Of a DNA stretch of 64,000 bases, positions 35,954-44,222 are shown one piece after another. The notes under the pieces are model-generated. The model searched no databases. It had not been told where the DNA came from and was given only the letters and a program-made list of their open reading frames with translations. Numbering within the stretch: the stretch's first letter is position 1; each line of letters begins with the position of its first letter. The position numbers and the translations under genes are program-made. The stretch covers positions 2,604,001 through 2,668,000 of the forward strand of contig NZ_CP135275.1 in NCBI RefSeq assembly GCF_032302195.1, read 5' to 3'. This DNA comes from Paenibacillus sp. MMS20-IR301. Lineage in GTDB: Bacteria; Bacillota; Bacilli; Paenibacillales; Paenibacillaceae.

Positions 35954-36012
35954 CCCGTCTTTTATTCACATTATCTGTTTTAAAACTTGCGGGGTTATTT
36001 TTAAATCAAGAG

Positions 36013-36810
36013 CTATTCGTTCCCGCTTTCCTTCAATGCATCCCCCGCCCCGGGATTAGCCTGGTAATACGGCTGCTGGCGGTACATCGGGACAGAAGGC
36101 TGTGCATAATACCCGTGAACAGCCATCGGCTGATAACCAAAGGGCTGCGGAGCGGACGGATACATATACGGCGCCGCATTCATCGCGTTCATAGGCGAGA
36201 CATTTGCCGGCATCATATTAACCGGATTCGTCTGGGTTCCCTTCATATTCGCTGCGGCCGCTTGAGACGGTTTACAGCAGTCAGCAGGTGGGCCGATTAA
36301 GGTTCCGGGCTGAATCCCGGCCAGTGCCTCCTTCAGCAGCGCCTCATTCAAGCAGTAGGTATGGGCCAGCACATTGGCCGGGGTCTTGCTCAGAATATCC
36401 GAACCGAGAATAACCTCCGGCGTGGGAGCATCAAATATAGCCAGCAAATGAGTACAGTCAGCAGTAGCCACTTCATAATGCCACCAGCCCTGCGGAATAT
36501 TGGCTACCTGGCCCGGCAGCAGCGGGAAGTGCAGCAGCTCATTTGTAAACGGGTTAATGATGGAAACCACTACAGAACCGGAAATGCAATACACCAGCTC
36601 GGCTGCATTCTGATGATAATGCGGTTCGACCACATTGGCTTTGCTGAGAAAAATATCAAGCAGCGAGATGTTCTCCAGTGTATTCAAATTTTTGATTCCC
36701 AGCACATTAATATAATTGCATTCATCCTTCTTGAATAAGGTGCTGCCATTCAGATCAAACGTAAACTGTGTATTAGGTGAAGTATAATCCATGTAAGAGG
36801 TCACGCGCAT
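36013..36810 (-). CDS. Cupin-domain protein with Met/Pro/Tyr-rich tail
   Basis: A 265-residue protein. Residues about 15-165 form a single germin-like cupin, with metal ligands visible in His-Tyr-His-Gln-Asn-Ala-Ala-Glu-Leu near residue 65 and Trp-Trp-His near 110. The last 75 residues are low-complexity, rich in Met, Pro, Tyr, Ala and Gln. The single cupin resembles half of an oxalate-decarboxylase-type bicupin; the tail resembles those of spore-coat or exosporium proteins. No signal peptide. Catalytic activity and spore location are inferences. The gene sits just outside the IS1182 right end. Confidence 0.8.
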   Translation of the reverse strand: MRVTSYMDYTSPNTQFTFDLNGSTLFKKDECNYINVLGIKNLNTLENISLLDIFLSKANVVEPHYHQNAAELVYCISGSVVVSIINPFTNELLHFPLLPGQVANIPQGWWHYEVATADCTHLLAIFDAPTPEVILGSDILSKTPANVLAHTYCLNEALLKEALAGIQPGTLIGPPADCCKPSQAAAANMKGTQTNPVNMMPANVSPMNAMNAAPYMYPSAPQPFGYQPMAVHGYYAQPSVPMYRQQPYYQANPGAGDALKESGNE

Positions 36811-36977
36811 CCATCCTTTCCCCGGGGGGCTCTGATTATTATCATGCAGTAGAGTATGTATCCGCCCAGGCCCAGGTGACGATAATTTTCAAATTCCTCT
36901 CCATTGAACAATCAACTGCTGCTTGAAATGGACGGTTCCGTTCATAAGCAAGTGAAGTGAATAAATTTCTGTTCGAT

Positions 36978-37006
36978 CAAAAAAGCACCTTCCTCACGGA
37001 AGATGC
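36978..37006 (-). terminator. Terminator of the diguanylate cyclase gene
   Basis: AGCACCTTCC (36984-36993) pairs with GGAAGATGCT (36997-37006), with one wobble and a short loop. Read leftwards it is followed by a run of T. It lies 38 bases after the stop. Confidence 0.75.
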
Positions 37007-37043
37007 TCTCCTAACTCTCATTCTACGCTCTCGTACACCCTTC

Positions 37044-38636
37044 TCATTCCCCGGCAATAACTGTCCGGTTTCTTCCGCTGAGCTTCGCGGTATACAAGGC
37101 TTCATCTGCTTGTCCCATCAGCTCTTCACGGGTGCGGCCGTTCGTAGGGTAATGGGCAATGCCCTGGGAGCAGGTCACCTGCAGCGGCAGGGAAATTTTG
37201 CTTTGCTCCAGTGTCTGGCGGATGCGTTCAGCCACATTGTAGGCATCCTCTGCTCTGGTCCGCGGAAGCAGCAGTACGAACTCCTCCCCGCCGTACCGGG
37301 CACAGACATCTCCCGGCCGGATGCTTGCAGTTAGCACTTCTGCAACCCGCCGCAGCACCTCGTCTCCGGCCAGATGGCCATAGGTATCGTTGACGAATTT
37401 GAATTTATCCACATCCATTACAACTACAGAGAACGGAACCCGCGCTGCAATCCATTTGTTCATGCTTAGCTCGAGGGCTCTGCGGTTCGTGAGTCCTGTC
37501 AGCAGATCTGTCCGTGCCTCCTGTGTCAGCTGGTCCGTCTGCTTCTGCACATCTGCCCAGGCGATAACCACCGCTTGGGTCAGCAGATCAACCTCACGGT
37601 TCCAGTGGGGCTTCAGCTCAGGAGGGTCGGCATTCTCCTTGCCGATCCGGTTCACCATGTCGGCCAGCACAACAAACGGCTTCGCCAGCCGGTGCGCCAG
37701 CACAAATGCACACAGCAGCATGACGATGAACGGAAGAATGGTGTAGGACAGGATTTTCCGCAGATGGGCGATCAGCTGGTCTTTGATTACTTTAACCGGA
37801 GAGACGACCACCACACCCCAGCCGTTAGAAGGAACCGCGGAGTAGCCGGCAAGCATCAATACCCCTTTCGTATTCTCTGCTGTCATCTCTCCGCTCTGCC
37901 CCTGCATAAGCTTCTGTACAACCTCATTGTCACTGACATCCTCATTCATTCGTGTCTTGTCCGGATGGAACAGCAAATGCCCTTCCGGGCTGACAATATA
38001 ATAATAGGAGCCTGATTCATCCACTGTATTGTTCCCGAAGATCATATTCAGGATATTGTAATCCTGGAGGTAGACTGTACCGCCAAGCTGGCCGAGATAA
38101 TAGTTGTCCTTGTTATAAAGCGGTTCGCTCATGAAAAAAAGAATTCTGCCTGTTGTGGATGACGTATATGGCCGGGACAGGTATGCGGTCTTCAGCCGCA
38201 GCGCTTCCAGTACTGCCGGAGAATTGATCCGCTTCCCGACCATTCCAAGCGCAGCCGGCGAATTATTGAGTACTTGTCCAGCAGCATCCACCCGGATCAC
38301 CGAATTGAAATAGTTACTGCTGTTACGGATAGAATCAATATATTGGTCTACAACCTCAGGCTCAGGTGACTCCATATGGGAGATGGTCTCCGCACTATAG
38401 ATCAGGCTGCTGCGCATAGAACGGAAGAGTGAATCTACCGTCTTGCTCATTCTGTCCGCATTGGAATAATTCAGACTCAGTGTTGTAGCCATCAGGGACT
38501 TCTTCTTGGACTGATATGAGCCAACGAGCAGAATTGTTGTTGTGAGCAGAAAAACCATGGTTACCAGGGCCATAAGCAGTAAAGTAAGACTAAGTTTCCG
38601 CTTTGTTCTTACTTCTGCCCCCTTGGATTTAGGCAT
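37044..38636 (-). CDS. Membrane diguanylate cyclase with extracellular sensor
   Basis: A 530-residue protein predicted to make cyclic di-GMP. The first membrane helix is about 16-38, a dCACHE-like sensor about 40-285, the second helix about 295-315, then a HAMP-like stretch and a GGDEF domain from about 375. The active-site motif Gly-Gly-Glu-Glu-Phe is at 449-453, and an RxxD inhibitory site (Arg440, Asp443) stands the usual five residues before it. AGGAGG precedes the ATG. Product feedback is therefore likely. An HD-GYP gene lies about 3.6 kb away. Confidence 0.93.
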   Translation of the reverse strand: MPKSKGAEVRTKRKLSLTLLLMALVTMVFLLTTTILLVGSYQSKKKSLMATTLSLNYSNADRMSKTVDSLFRSMRSSLIYSAETISHMESPEPEVVDQYIDSIRNSSNYFNSVIRVDAAGQVLNNSPAALGMVGKRINSPAVLEALRLKTAYLSRPYTSSTTGRILFFMSEPLYNKDNYYLGQLGGTVYLQDYNILNMIFGNNTVDESGSYYYIVSPEGHLLFHPDKTRMNEDVSDNEVVQKLMQGQSGEMTAENTKGVLMLAGYSAVPSNGWGVVVVSPVKVIKDQLIAHLRKILSYTILPFIVMLLCAFVLAHRLAKPFVVLADMVNRIGKENADPPELKPHWNREVDLLTQAVVIAWADVQKQTDQLTQEARTDLLTGLTNRRALELSMNKWIAARVPFSVVVMDVDKFKFVNDTYGHLAGDEVLRRVAEVLTASIRPGDVCARYGGEEFVLLLPRTRAEDAYNVAERIRQTLEQSKISLPLQVTCSQGIAHYPTNGRTREELMGQADEALYTAKLSGRNRTVIAGE

Positions 38637-38829
38637 TCCTTAACCTCCTTCTCTGCTGGAGCCCGTCTGGCACTTGCTATAATTATATACGATTAGGATA
38701 TGGAATACAGAGCAGGTTCAACATTCCATTATTTCCCGTGTAAGCCTATCCTTATGGCCGTTCCGTGAAAGCGCGCCATCTGCGGCTGTACCTTACAATA
38801 CATCAAGATGCACAGATTATGAACAACTG

Positions 38830-38874
38830 AAAAAGAGCAGACAGCGGGAAGATCGCCCGGTCCGTCTGCTCTCT
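38830..38874 (-). terminator. Terminator of the YfiT-like gene
   Basis: AGAGCAGAC (38834-38842) pairs with GTCTGCTCT (38864-38872); read leftwards it is followed by TTTTTCAG. It lies 18 bases after the YfiT-like stop. Confidence 0.8.
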
Positions 38875-38892
38875 TAAGTCAACCAATCTTAA

Positions 38893-39444
38893 TTACCAGC
38901 GGCTGCGCTGGATCAATGCTGTAATCTGGGCCAGATGATGACGGTTATGCCAGACATACCTCTGCACGGCGATATCGAGGGTCATCTTCCCGAGACCGGC
39001 ACTTTCAAACGATTTGCTATAATCACTTTCCTCCAGTGAATTCAGCAGTGTCACAAATCTCCGGTTAAGCAGCTCAAGCAGCTGCAGCGAGGATTCCGCC
39101 GGCTCCTCTGTATAATCGCTTTGCTCCGCCCACAGGTCCTGCCTGTAGCTTGGTACGAGCGGCGAGTCTTCTGTAAGCCCCCGTTTGAACCGCAGATAGG
39201 CATACATGCCGGTATCGGCAAGGTGGTGCACAACCTGAAGAACGGTCCAGCCTCCAGGCCGGCATGGCGTATTCAGCTGGTCAGCCGTGAGCGGCTCTAC
39301 AGCAGCCGTAAGCCCAGCTGCCAGCAGCCGGATCATCTGAACCGATTCCTTCCACTGCTCTGGCGTCCGGCCGTCTGCTGCAGTAAATTTGCCAACCGGA
39401 TACTTCAATTGCTCCAGTTCCTGCTCTGACACATCATTCTCCAT
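38893..39444 (-). CDS. yfiT: DinB-superfamily protein, YfiT type (putative bacillithiol S-transferase or metal hydrolase)
   Basis: The protein has about 183 residues and strongly resembles B. subtilis YfiT: Leu-Lys-Tyr-Pro-Val-Gly-Lys-Phe at the N-terminus, Gly-Gly-Trp-Thr-Val-Leu-Gln-Val-Val-His-His-Leu-Ala-Asp near residue 70, and Tyr-Val-Trp-His-Asn-Arg-His-His-Leu-Ala-Gln-Ile near the end. The histidines bind a metal in the four-helix DinB fold. Relatives are linked to bacillithiol conjugation. The ATG at 39444 was preferred; a GTG at 39453 is possible. Confidence 0.88.
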   Translation of the reverse strand: MENDVSEQELEQLKYPVGKFTAADGRTPEQWKESVQMIRLLAAGLTAAVEPLTADQLNTPCRPGGWTVLQVVHHLADTGMYAYLRFKRGLTEDSPLVPSYRQDLWAEQSDYTEEPAESSLQLLELLNRRFVTLLNSLEESDYSKSFESAGLGKMTLDIAVQRYVWHNRHHLAQITALIQRSRW

Positions 39445-39477
39445 TCCGTTCACAGCTCCCTCAACTATAGAATTGAA

Positions 39478-40170
39478 CTAATTTAATCTTCCCGCAGTCA
39501 GCAGCTCATCGACTTCATCCAGGGTAATTACCGTGTAATCCGGTTTCACATGATGCGGCCATGCGAGCTGACTCCGGTTGATCCAGCAAGACTTGATCCC
39601 CGCTCTGGCAGCTCCCAGCACATCCGAGGCTGAGTCCCCTATATGGATAATCTGCTCCGGCTTGACACCGTATCGGGCAATGACCTCGGCAAACATCCGG
39701 TTGTGGTGATCATTTTTGTAAGAACGGTAAGTTTCTGAAGTAAATAGTTCCACTGGATAATCACGGTAGAATTCCGGGAGCATAAGCGTATCGGTGTCGC
39801 TGACAATGCATACCTGGAATTGTGCGCATATCCGGTGCAGGAAAGCTTCTGTATCAGCATACATGGCGGATAACCGGTGCTGGGCAAAGAGAATGTCCAC
39901 TGCCTGCAGACTGTCATAGTTCATGTTATGCCGGAGAAATATTTGCTGAAATCCTTTTGTGTATATCTCTCTACTACTGATGAAGCTTCCAGCTTCTCTG
40001 ACCTCTGCTGCCAACTCGAAATAATAACTAAGCAGCTGGCTTCCCAGTAACCTTGCTCTCTCTTCACTGAATTCTGTTTGAAGAATCGGCTTCCAGACTT
40101 CAGCAGCTCTGCCCTGTATATCTACGAGGGTCTGAAACATATCCAAACTGACGACTTTCAAAGGTAACAC
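39478..40170 (-). CDS. HAD-superfamily hydrolase
   Basis: A 230-residue phosphatase-like protein of HAD subfamily I. Motif I appears as Ser-Leu-Asp-Met-Phe-Gln-Thr-Leu, where the second acidic residue of the usual DxD is not Asp. Motif II is Ile-Val-Ser-Asp-Thr-Asp, and motifs III/IV are Lys-Asn-Asp...His-Ile-Gly-Asp-Ser-Ala-Ser-Asp. GTG start. The Met in motif I is unusual for a phosphotransferase; some haloacid-dehalogenase-like members lack that aspartate. Substrate unknown. Confidence 0.82.
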   Translation of the reverse strand: MLPLKVVSLDMFQTLVDIQGRAAEVWKPILQTEFSEERARLLGSQLLSYYFELAAEVREAGSFISSREIYTKGFQQIFLRHNMNYDSLQAVDILFAQHRLSAMYADTEAFLHRICAQFQVCIVSDTDTLMLPEFYRDYPVELFTSETYRSYKNDHHNRMFAEVIARYGVKPEQIIHIGDSASDVLGAARAGIKSCWINRSQLAWPHHVKPDYTVITLDEVDELLTAGRLN

Positions 40171-40318
40171 TCACTCACCCGCTTTTCTTTCTGAATCATA
40201 GCTTTAGGCTCTGAAATTCATTGTCATCCGGGCAGCTGAATTCAAAATAATTATGATCCGTTATGTAAATATCCGGCATATATTTATGATTTCCCCGGAA
40301 ATATCAGCTTCCGTCCGG

Positions 40319-41059
40319 TTATTCACCAAGCAGCTTAATAAAATTAGCCGGCAGCTTAAGCTGCTGATTGTTCAGCATAATCTCCCGCAGGCCGGAGAAG
40401 GAATCCTCATCCTCCTGGGCATCCTTGATTTCCTTAATTTCGCGGTGTAATTGCTCCATCTGCAGATCCAGCGCGTTGGCTTTGTCTGCGGCATTCTTCA
40501 ATTCACGGGTCAGCCGCTCAGGAACCGCCTGGCTGTATTTATAGAATATTTTGTGTTCCAGACTCGCCCAGAAATCCATGGCAATAGTGCGGATCTGCAC
40601 CTCCACACAGACAAGCTCCTGGCAGTCGGACATGAAGACAGGCACCTCGATCAGCAGATGCAGACTCTGATAGCCATTTGGCTTCGGATTTTTGATATAG
40701 TCCTTAACCTCAAGCACCTTTAGGTCATCCTGCTTCTGCAGCATGGCACTGACCTGATATATATCGGAGATGAAGGAGCAGGTAATACGCAGCCCGGCAA
40801 TATCCTTGATGCTGGCTCTGATCTGCGGAATCGACAGCTCGCTGTTCTTGCGCAGCATTTTATTCATGATGCTCTCCGGGGACTTAATGCGTGACTTGGT
40901 ATGCTCGATTGGACTGTAGTCATGAAGCAGCTGAAATTCCTCCTTGAGGATTTCAATCTTCGTCTCCATTTCGGCCAGGGCGAATTTGTAAATCATCATA
41001 AACCGGGTAAGCTCATATTTGATTTGCTTGAACTTCTCTAATTGATTCTCGGCATTCAT
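40319..41059 (-). CDS. relP: Small alarmone synthetase, RelP/YwaC type
   Basis: A stand-alone (p)ppGpp synthetase of 246 residues with no hydrolase domain. Close resemblance to B. subtilis YwaC: Glu-His-Thr-Lys-Ser-Arg-Ile-Lys-Ser-Pro-Glu-Ser-Ile near residue 52, Asp-Ile-Ala-Gly-Leu-Arg-Ile near 86, Pro-Lys-Pro-Asn-Gly-Tyr-Gln-Ser-Leu-His near 128 and Val-Gln-Ile-Arg-Thr-Ile-Ala-Met-Asp-Phe-Trp-Ala-Ser-Leu-Glu-His. The C-terminal helix is about 35 residues longer than YwaC. AAGGAG precedes the ATG. In Bacillus this gene answers cell-envelope stress. Confidence 0.9.
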   Translation of the reverse strand: MNAENQLEKFKQIKYELTRFMMIYKFALAEMETKIEILKEEFQLLHDYSPIEHTKSRIKSPESIMNKMLRKNSELSIPQIRASIKDIAGLRITCSFISDIYQVSAMLQKQDDLKVLEVKDYIKNPKPNGYQSLHLLIEVPVFMSDCQELVCVEVQIRTIAMDFWASLEHKIFYKYSQAVPERLTRELKNAADKANALDLQMEQLHREIKEIKDAQEDEDSFSGLREIMLNNQQLKLPANFIKLLGE

Positions 41060-41157
41060 AGTACCTTCTCCTTTGTCCTGCTGCTAAGCATTACTATAGT
41101 AATCTCTTATTAATCATAGCCAATCTGCAGCCCGAGCACAAATTTCGCTGATTCCAC

Positions 41158-41199
41158 GCAAAAACGGCCTAACTGCCCGGAGGGGACGGTTAAGCCGTT
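41158..41199 (-). terminator. Terminator of the HD-GYP gene
   Basis: AACGGC (41163-41168) pairs with GCCGTT (41194-41199), with further TAAC/GTTA pairing inside. Read leftwards it is followed by TTTTTGCG. It starts 16 bases after the stop. Confidence 0.7.
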
Positions 41200-41215
41200 C
41201 ATACACAATTAGTTT

Positions 41216-42250
41216 TCAGTTGAAAACCTCATCCACTGACAGGCTGCGTTCACGAGACAGGTCTCTGAACCCGTCATCCACTTTAACCAGCGGCTTAAAC
41301 AGATCCAGCGGGTTGTTCATAATAATCTTGCCTATTTCCCCGTTACTGAGCTGAACATTCTTGCCTACGAAGCTAGGCAGCAGATGTCCGGTAAGTGCCT
41401 GGACTACCGTTTCGTTCAGCTTGCCGAAGCCCATTTCATGCACCTTGCGCAGGACGGTCACCAGACCCTGCTTGGGCCGGTTCAGCGTAGAGGTGGTCAG
41501 AGACATATAAATGTTGGCCACAGTTACAATCTGCGTGTAGGGATGAAGCTCCTGCTTGAGCAGCCCGTGCGGATAACCTGAGCCATCCTCATATTCATGA
41601 TGCTGAAGGGCCACTAATGCGGTAACCTCATCCAGCTTCGAGCCGCGGATCAGATCATAGCCGTATGTGGTGTGGCGTGCCAGCTCATCCTGTTCGGCAT
41701 TTGTCAGCAAACCCTGTTTATTCAAAATAGACAACGGCACCTGGCTTTTACCGATATCATGCAGATAACCGGCGCGGCTGATCTCGTAACGCTCCTCCTT
41801 GGAGTATCCGAGCCATGCTGCCAGATAGTAGGACAATAGACCGACCTGCAAAGAATGGTGATATGTATCAATATCGTCCCGGTCCAGCAGGAGCAGCAGA
41901 GCGACAACATCCTTCTGCCCGGACAATGTTTCCAGAAGCGGCTTCAGTGTCTCATCGACCATGGCCCCGGAGAAGCTGCCCTGTGTCAGTGCCTCCAGGA
42001 AAATCGTTTCATAATTCAGGATAGCATGGTCAAAATCATCATGTAATCCATGATCAGCCTCTTCCCCGCCGCTGCCCTGCAGCAGACTGCGCGGCTCAAT
42101 ATCCACATAATGAATTTTGTGCCGGATCAGGATACTGATCTCCTCCCGCTGAACACAAGTCCCTTTGGGAAGAACATGCAGACCTACACCATTGAAAGTG
42201 TCTGTCAGAAGACAATCGCCGTGTTTCAGATCCGTGACATGTACTTTCAA
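41216..42250 (-). CDS. HD-GYP domain protein, putative cyclic di-GMP phosphodiesterase
   Basis: A 344-residue cytoplasmic protein predicted to hydrolyse cyclic di-GMP. The N-terminal 110 residues are variable. The HD-GYP core has His131/His132, His164-Asp165 (Gly-Tyr-Leu-His-Asp-Ile-Gly-Lys) and the His-His-Glu-x2-Asp-Gly-x-Gly-Tyr-Pro signature at 217-227, so the metal ligands look complete. TTG start after GGGGTG. No membrane or receiver domain. It could counter the diguanylate cyclase at 37044-38636. Confidence 0.88.
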   Translation of the reverse strand: MKVHVTDLKHGDCLLTDTFNGVGLHVLPKGTCVQREEISILIRHKIHYVDIEPRSLLQGSGGEEADHGLHDDFDHAILNYETIFLEALTQGSFSGAMVDETLKPLLETLSGQKDVVALLLLLDRDDIDTYHHSLQVGLLSYYLAAWLGYSKEERYEISRAGYLHDIGKSQVPLSILNKQGLLTNAEQDELARHTTYGYDLIRGSKLDEVTALVALQHHEYEDGSGYPHGLLKQELHPYTQIVTVANIYMSLTTSTLNRPKQGLVTVLRKVHEMGFGKLNETVVQALTGHLLPSFVGKNVQLSNGEIGKIIMNNPLDLFKPLVKVDDGFRDLSRERSLSVDEVFN

Positions 42251-42403
42251 GTTTCAGCACCCCTTAATTGTATAGGATTATTCCGATTTGCTCCACTTGA
42301 TCATAGTCAATACACTTCAAAGTAACAATCCGGTGAAAGTCACAAACTGACCACAATCTAGTTCAAACGGAACCCTGTCTTTAGCCGCCTTTCTATAAAA
42401 AGT

Positions 42404-42856
42404 TCACATCCATTTCACAAACCTCTTATATTTGAGCTTGATTTCGTTAGCCTCTGCCCACAAGATCAGCTGTTTCATGGCCTGTTCCCGGTTATCCATA
42501 AACCTGAAGCACAGATTAACCGGGACAATTCTTTTACCTATGGGCAATATTCCTACTAACGGACCATCTATGCAAATCACCTTAATCTCTTTAGCGGCGA
42601 TGCTCCGGCTGCGCACCAAAAGCGAATCATCGCCCCACTTCAGCCTGCCGGCCTTGCGCAGCACATGAAAGAGAAGGAACAACAGGGCCAGGATGCTCGC
42701 TCCTAACCAGGCAAATCTAATATAATAGATAACGGGGCTCCTATCCGGGTCAACCGCAGGCGGGAGCATCATGAAAGTGATGGACATGAGCACAGCGATA
42801 AATGTGCTGATTGACATTGGAGCCTTAATTCTGCTTTCTGAGGTATACATAGACAT
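42404..42856 (-). CDS. Small membrane protein of unknown function
   Basis: A 150-residue protein with two predicted membrane helices (about 14-32 and 47-66) and a cytoplasmic C-terminal domain of about 80 residues that resembles bacterial PH-like domains by pattern only. The ATG at 42856 follows AGAAAGG; the longer frame begins without a ribosome site. Divergent from the Dabb gene. Confidence 0.65.
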   Translation of the reverse strand: MSMYTSESRIKAPMSISTFIAVLMSITFMMLPPAVDPDRSPVIYYIRFAWLGASILALLFLLFHVLRKAGRLKWGDDSLLVRSRSIAAKEIKVICIDGPLVGILPIGKRIVPVNLCFRFMDNREQAMKQLILWAEANEIKLKYKRFVKWM

Positions 42857-42952
42857 AGTACTTACCTTTCTGCTGGCAAATTTGTAGTATAATCGCTTCA
42901 GGTCTATCAAAGCATACTTAGTCTGACACAACTTTTCAGGAGGTCATATCTT

Positions 42953-43258
42953 ATGTACGAGCATCTGGTAGCATTCAAATTTAACGGGCAATTCAAGCCG
43001 GGCAGTGAAGAGCCCTTAATTGCAGCACTGCTGGCGCTGAAAGAGCAGATACCGGGCATCGCGGACATCACCGCAGGCGTTAATGTCACAGAAGAAACGG
43101 ATAATATTCACGGCTATACCCTGGGGCTTCGCGTAACCTTTACTGATCAGGAAGCGCTGCAGGCGTACGGGCCCCATCCGGCACACCGCGCTTTTGTAGA
43201 CATGCTGGAGGGGATTATTGAGAGTGTTGTTGTGGTCGATTACCTCATTCGCCCGTAG
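42953..43258 (+). CDS. Dabb-family (stress-responsive alpha/beta barrel) protein
   Basis: A 101-residue protein of the dimeric ferredoxin-like fold. Tyr-Glu-His-Leu-Val-Ala-Phe-Lys-Phe at the start and Tyr-Gly-Pro-His-Pro-Ala-His-Arg-Ala-Phe near residue 75 are the family signs. An AGGAGG stands at good distance. It is convergent with the signal-peptidase gene, only 15 bases apart. Function unknown. Confidence 0.9.
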   Translation: MYEHLVAFKFNGQFKPGSEEPLIAALLALKEQIPGIADITAGVNVTEETDNIHGYTLGLRVTFTDQEALQAYGPHPAHRAFVDMLEGIIESVVVVDYLIRP

Positions 43259-43273
43259 ACAGGCCTGTTCAGG

Positions 43274-43771
43274 TCAAAACAGATCATTAACATCGAACAG
43301 CACTTTCCCGATCAGCTTATCCTTATCTACAAACGGCGTACTCCATAAATGGGCGTCATAGCTGGCATTCCGGTTATCACCAAGGAAGAAATAGTGATCC
43401 GCGGGAACGGTAACCGGCCCGAACGTGTAGGTCATCGCTTCCTGCAGATACGGCTCAGTTACCTCCACGCTGTTGCGGTACAGCTTACTGTCCTTAATCT
43501 CGATGACATCCCCCGGCAGTCCGATCAGCCTTTTAACATATCGTTTGTGTTCATCTCCGGCAACCGGCGGGTAGAACACGACGATGTCACCATGCTTTAG
43601 CGTAGAGTTCCAGAGCATTTTGTCCACGACCAGCCGGTCGTTAATTTCAATAGTCGGAATCATCGAGCCGGTTGGCACTCTCATCGCTTCAGCGACATAG
43701 GTGCGGATGAATAAAGACAGAATAATACCGATTGCTATGCTGGGTATCCACTGTTTCATAAATTTCTTCAT
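43274..43771 (-). CDS. sipS: Type I signal peptidase
   Basis: A 165-residue membrane protease that removes signal peptides. One N-terminal membrane helix (about 10-27) is followed by the catalytic serine in Val-Pro-Thr-Gly-Ser-Met-Ile-Pro-Thr near residue 38 and the lysine in Tyr-Val-Lys-Arg-Leu-Ile-Gly-Leu-Pro-Gly-Asp near 80; Phe-Leu-Gly-Asp-Asn-Arg-Asn-Ala-Ser-Tyr-Asp closes the fold. This is the short Gram-positive SipS type. The start at 43771 was chosen because the longer frame extends into the DUF4265 gene. Which Sip paralogue it is cannot be told. Confidence 0.92.
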   Translation of the reverse strand: MKKFMKQWIPSIAIGIILSLFIRTYVAEAMRVPTGSMIPTIEINDRLVVDKMLWNSTLKHGDIVVFYPPVAGDEHKRYVKRLIGLPGDVIEIKDSKLYRNSVEVTEPYLQEAMTYTFGPVTVPADHYFFLGDNRNASYDAHLWSTPFVDKDKLIGKVLFDVNDLF

Positions 43772-43799
43772 TTCTTCTGACTGCCTCCTCGTATTCTGA

Positions 43800-44210
43800 T
43801 TAGCTCTCAAATCCGGCAATAATTCTCGACATCTCCCGCTCAGCGTCAACCCCGGAATGCTTCGGCAGATGAATCACCAGCAAGCCGCCGAAGATTTGCT
43901 CCCATCTGCCTCCATGTGCGTTGACACGTTCCTTGAAGCTCATTATTTCCGGCGAAGCCGCCGCCTCTTTACTAAGCAGCCAGGCATACCGGATCAGCCC
44001 GGATTTCTGTACAGTTTCAATATAATAAGCAATTCCCTCGTGCTCCCTGACCCTGATAATGTCGCCCAGCGCAATCCCCGGGTTAAAAATCGGTGTTTCC
44101 TCAATCCGGTATTTGTCCCTGGAAACCGGCGTCACATCCAGAATCTCAATCTCCCTGCCCTGCTCATCAAAACAAATATGTAACCCTACCGTCTCCGGCA
44201 CTGCATTCAC
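43800..44210 (-). CDS. DUF4265 domain protein
   Basis: A 136-residue soluble protein starting with GTG 12 bases after the SDR stop. Ile-Ala-Leu-Gly-Asp-Ile-Ile-Arg-Val and the closing Gly-Leu-Leu-Val-Ile-His-Leu-Pro fit DUF4265. No biochemical role is known. It may be the tail of the biosynthetic operon or an unrelated passenger. Confidence 0.7.
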   Translation of the reverse strand: MNAVPETVGLHICFDEQGREIEILDVTPVSRDKYRIEETPIFNPGIALGDIIRVREHEGIAYYIETVQKSGLIRYAWLLSKEAAASPEIMSFKERVNAHGGRWEQIFGGLLVIHLPKHSGVDAEREMSRIIAGFES

Positions 44211-44222
44211 CCCAGTTCTATT

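Larger units (their letters stand above)
34009..35956 (-). mobile_element. IS1182-family insertion sequence, probably defective
   Basis: The element spans about 1948 bp with imperfect termini GGGGCTGTCTCATAAG (34009-34024) and, as complement, GGGGCTGTCCCAAAAG (35941-35956), 14 of 16 matching. It holds one transposase gene broken by a frameshift. Hairpins near both ends resemble terminators. I see no convincing target duplication. Confidence 0.82.

Noticed and set aside
34009..35956. Target-site duplication of the IS1182 element
   Set aside because: The bases flanking the two ends do not match over any convincing length.
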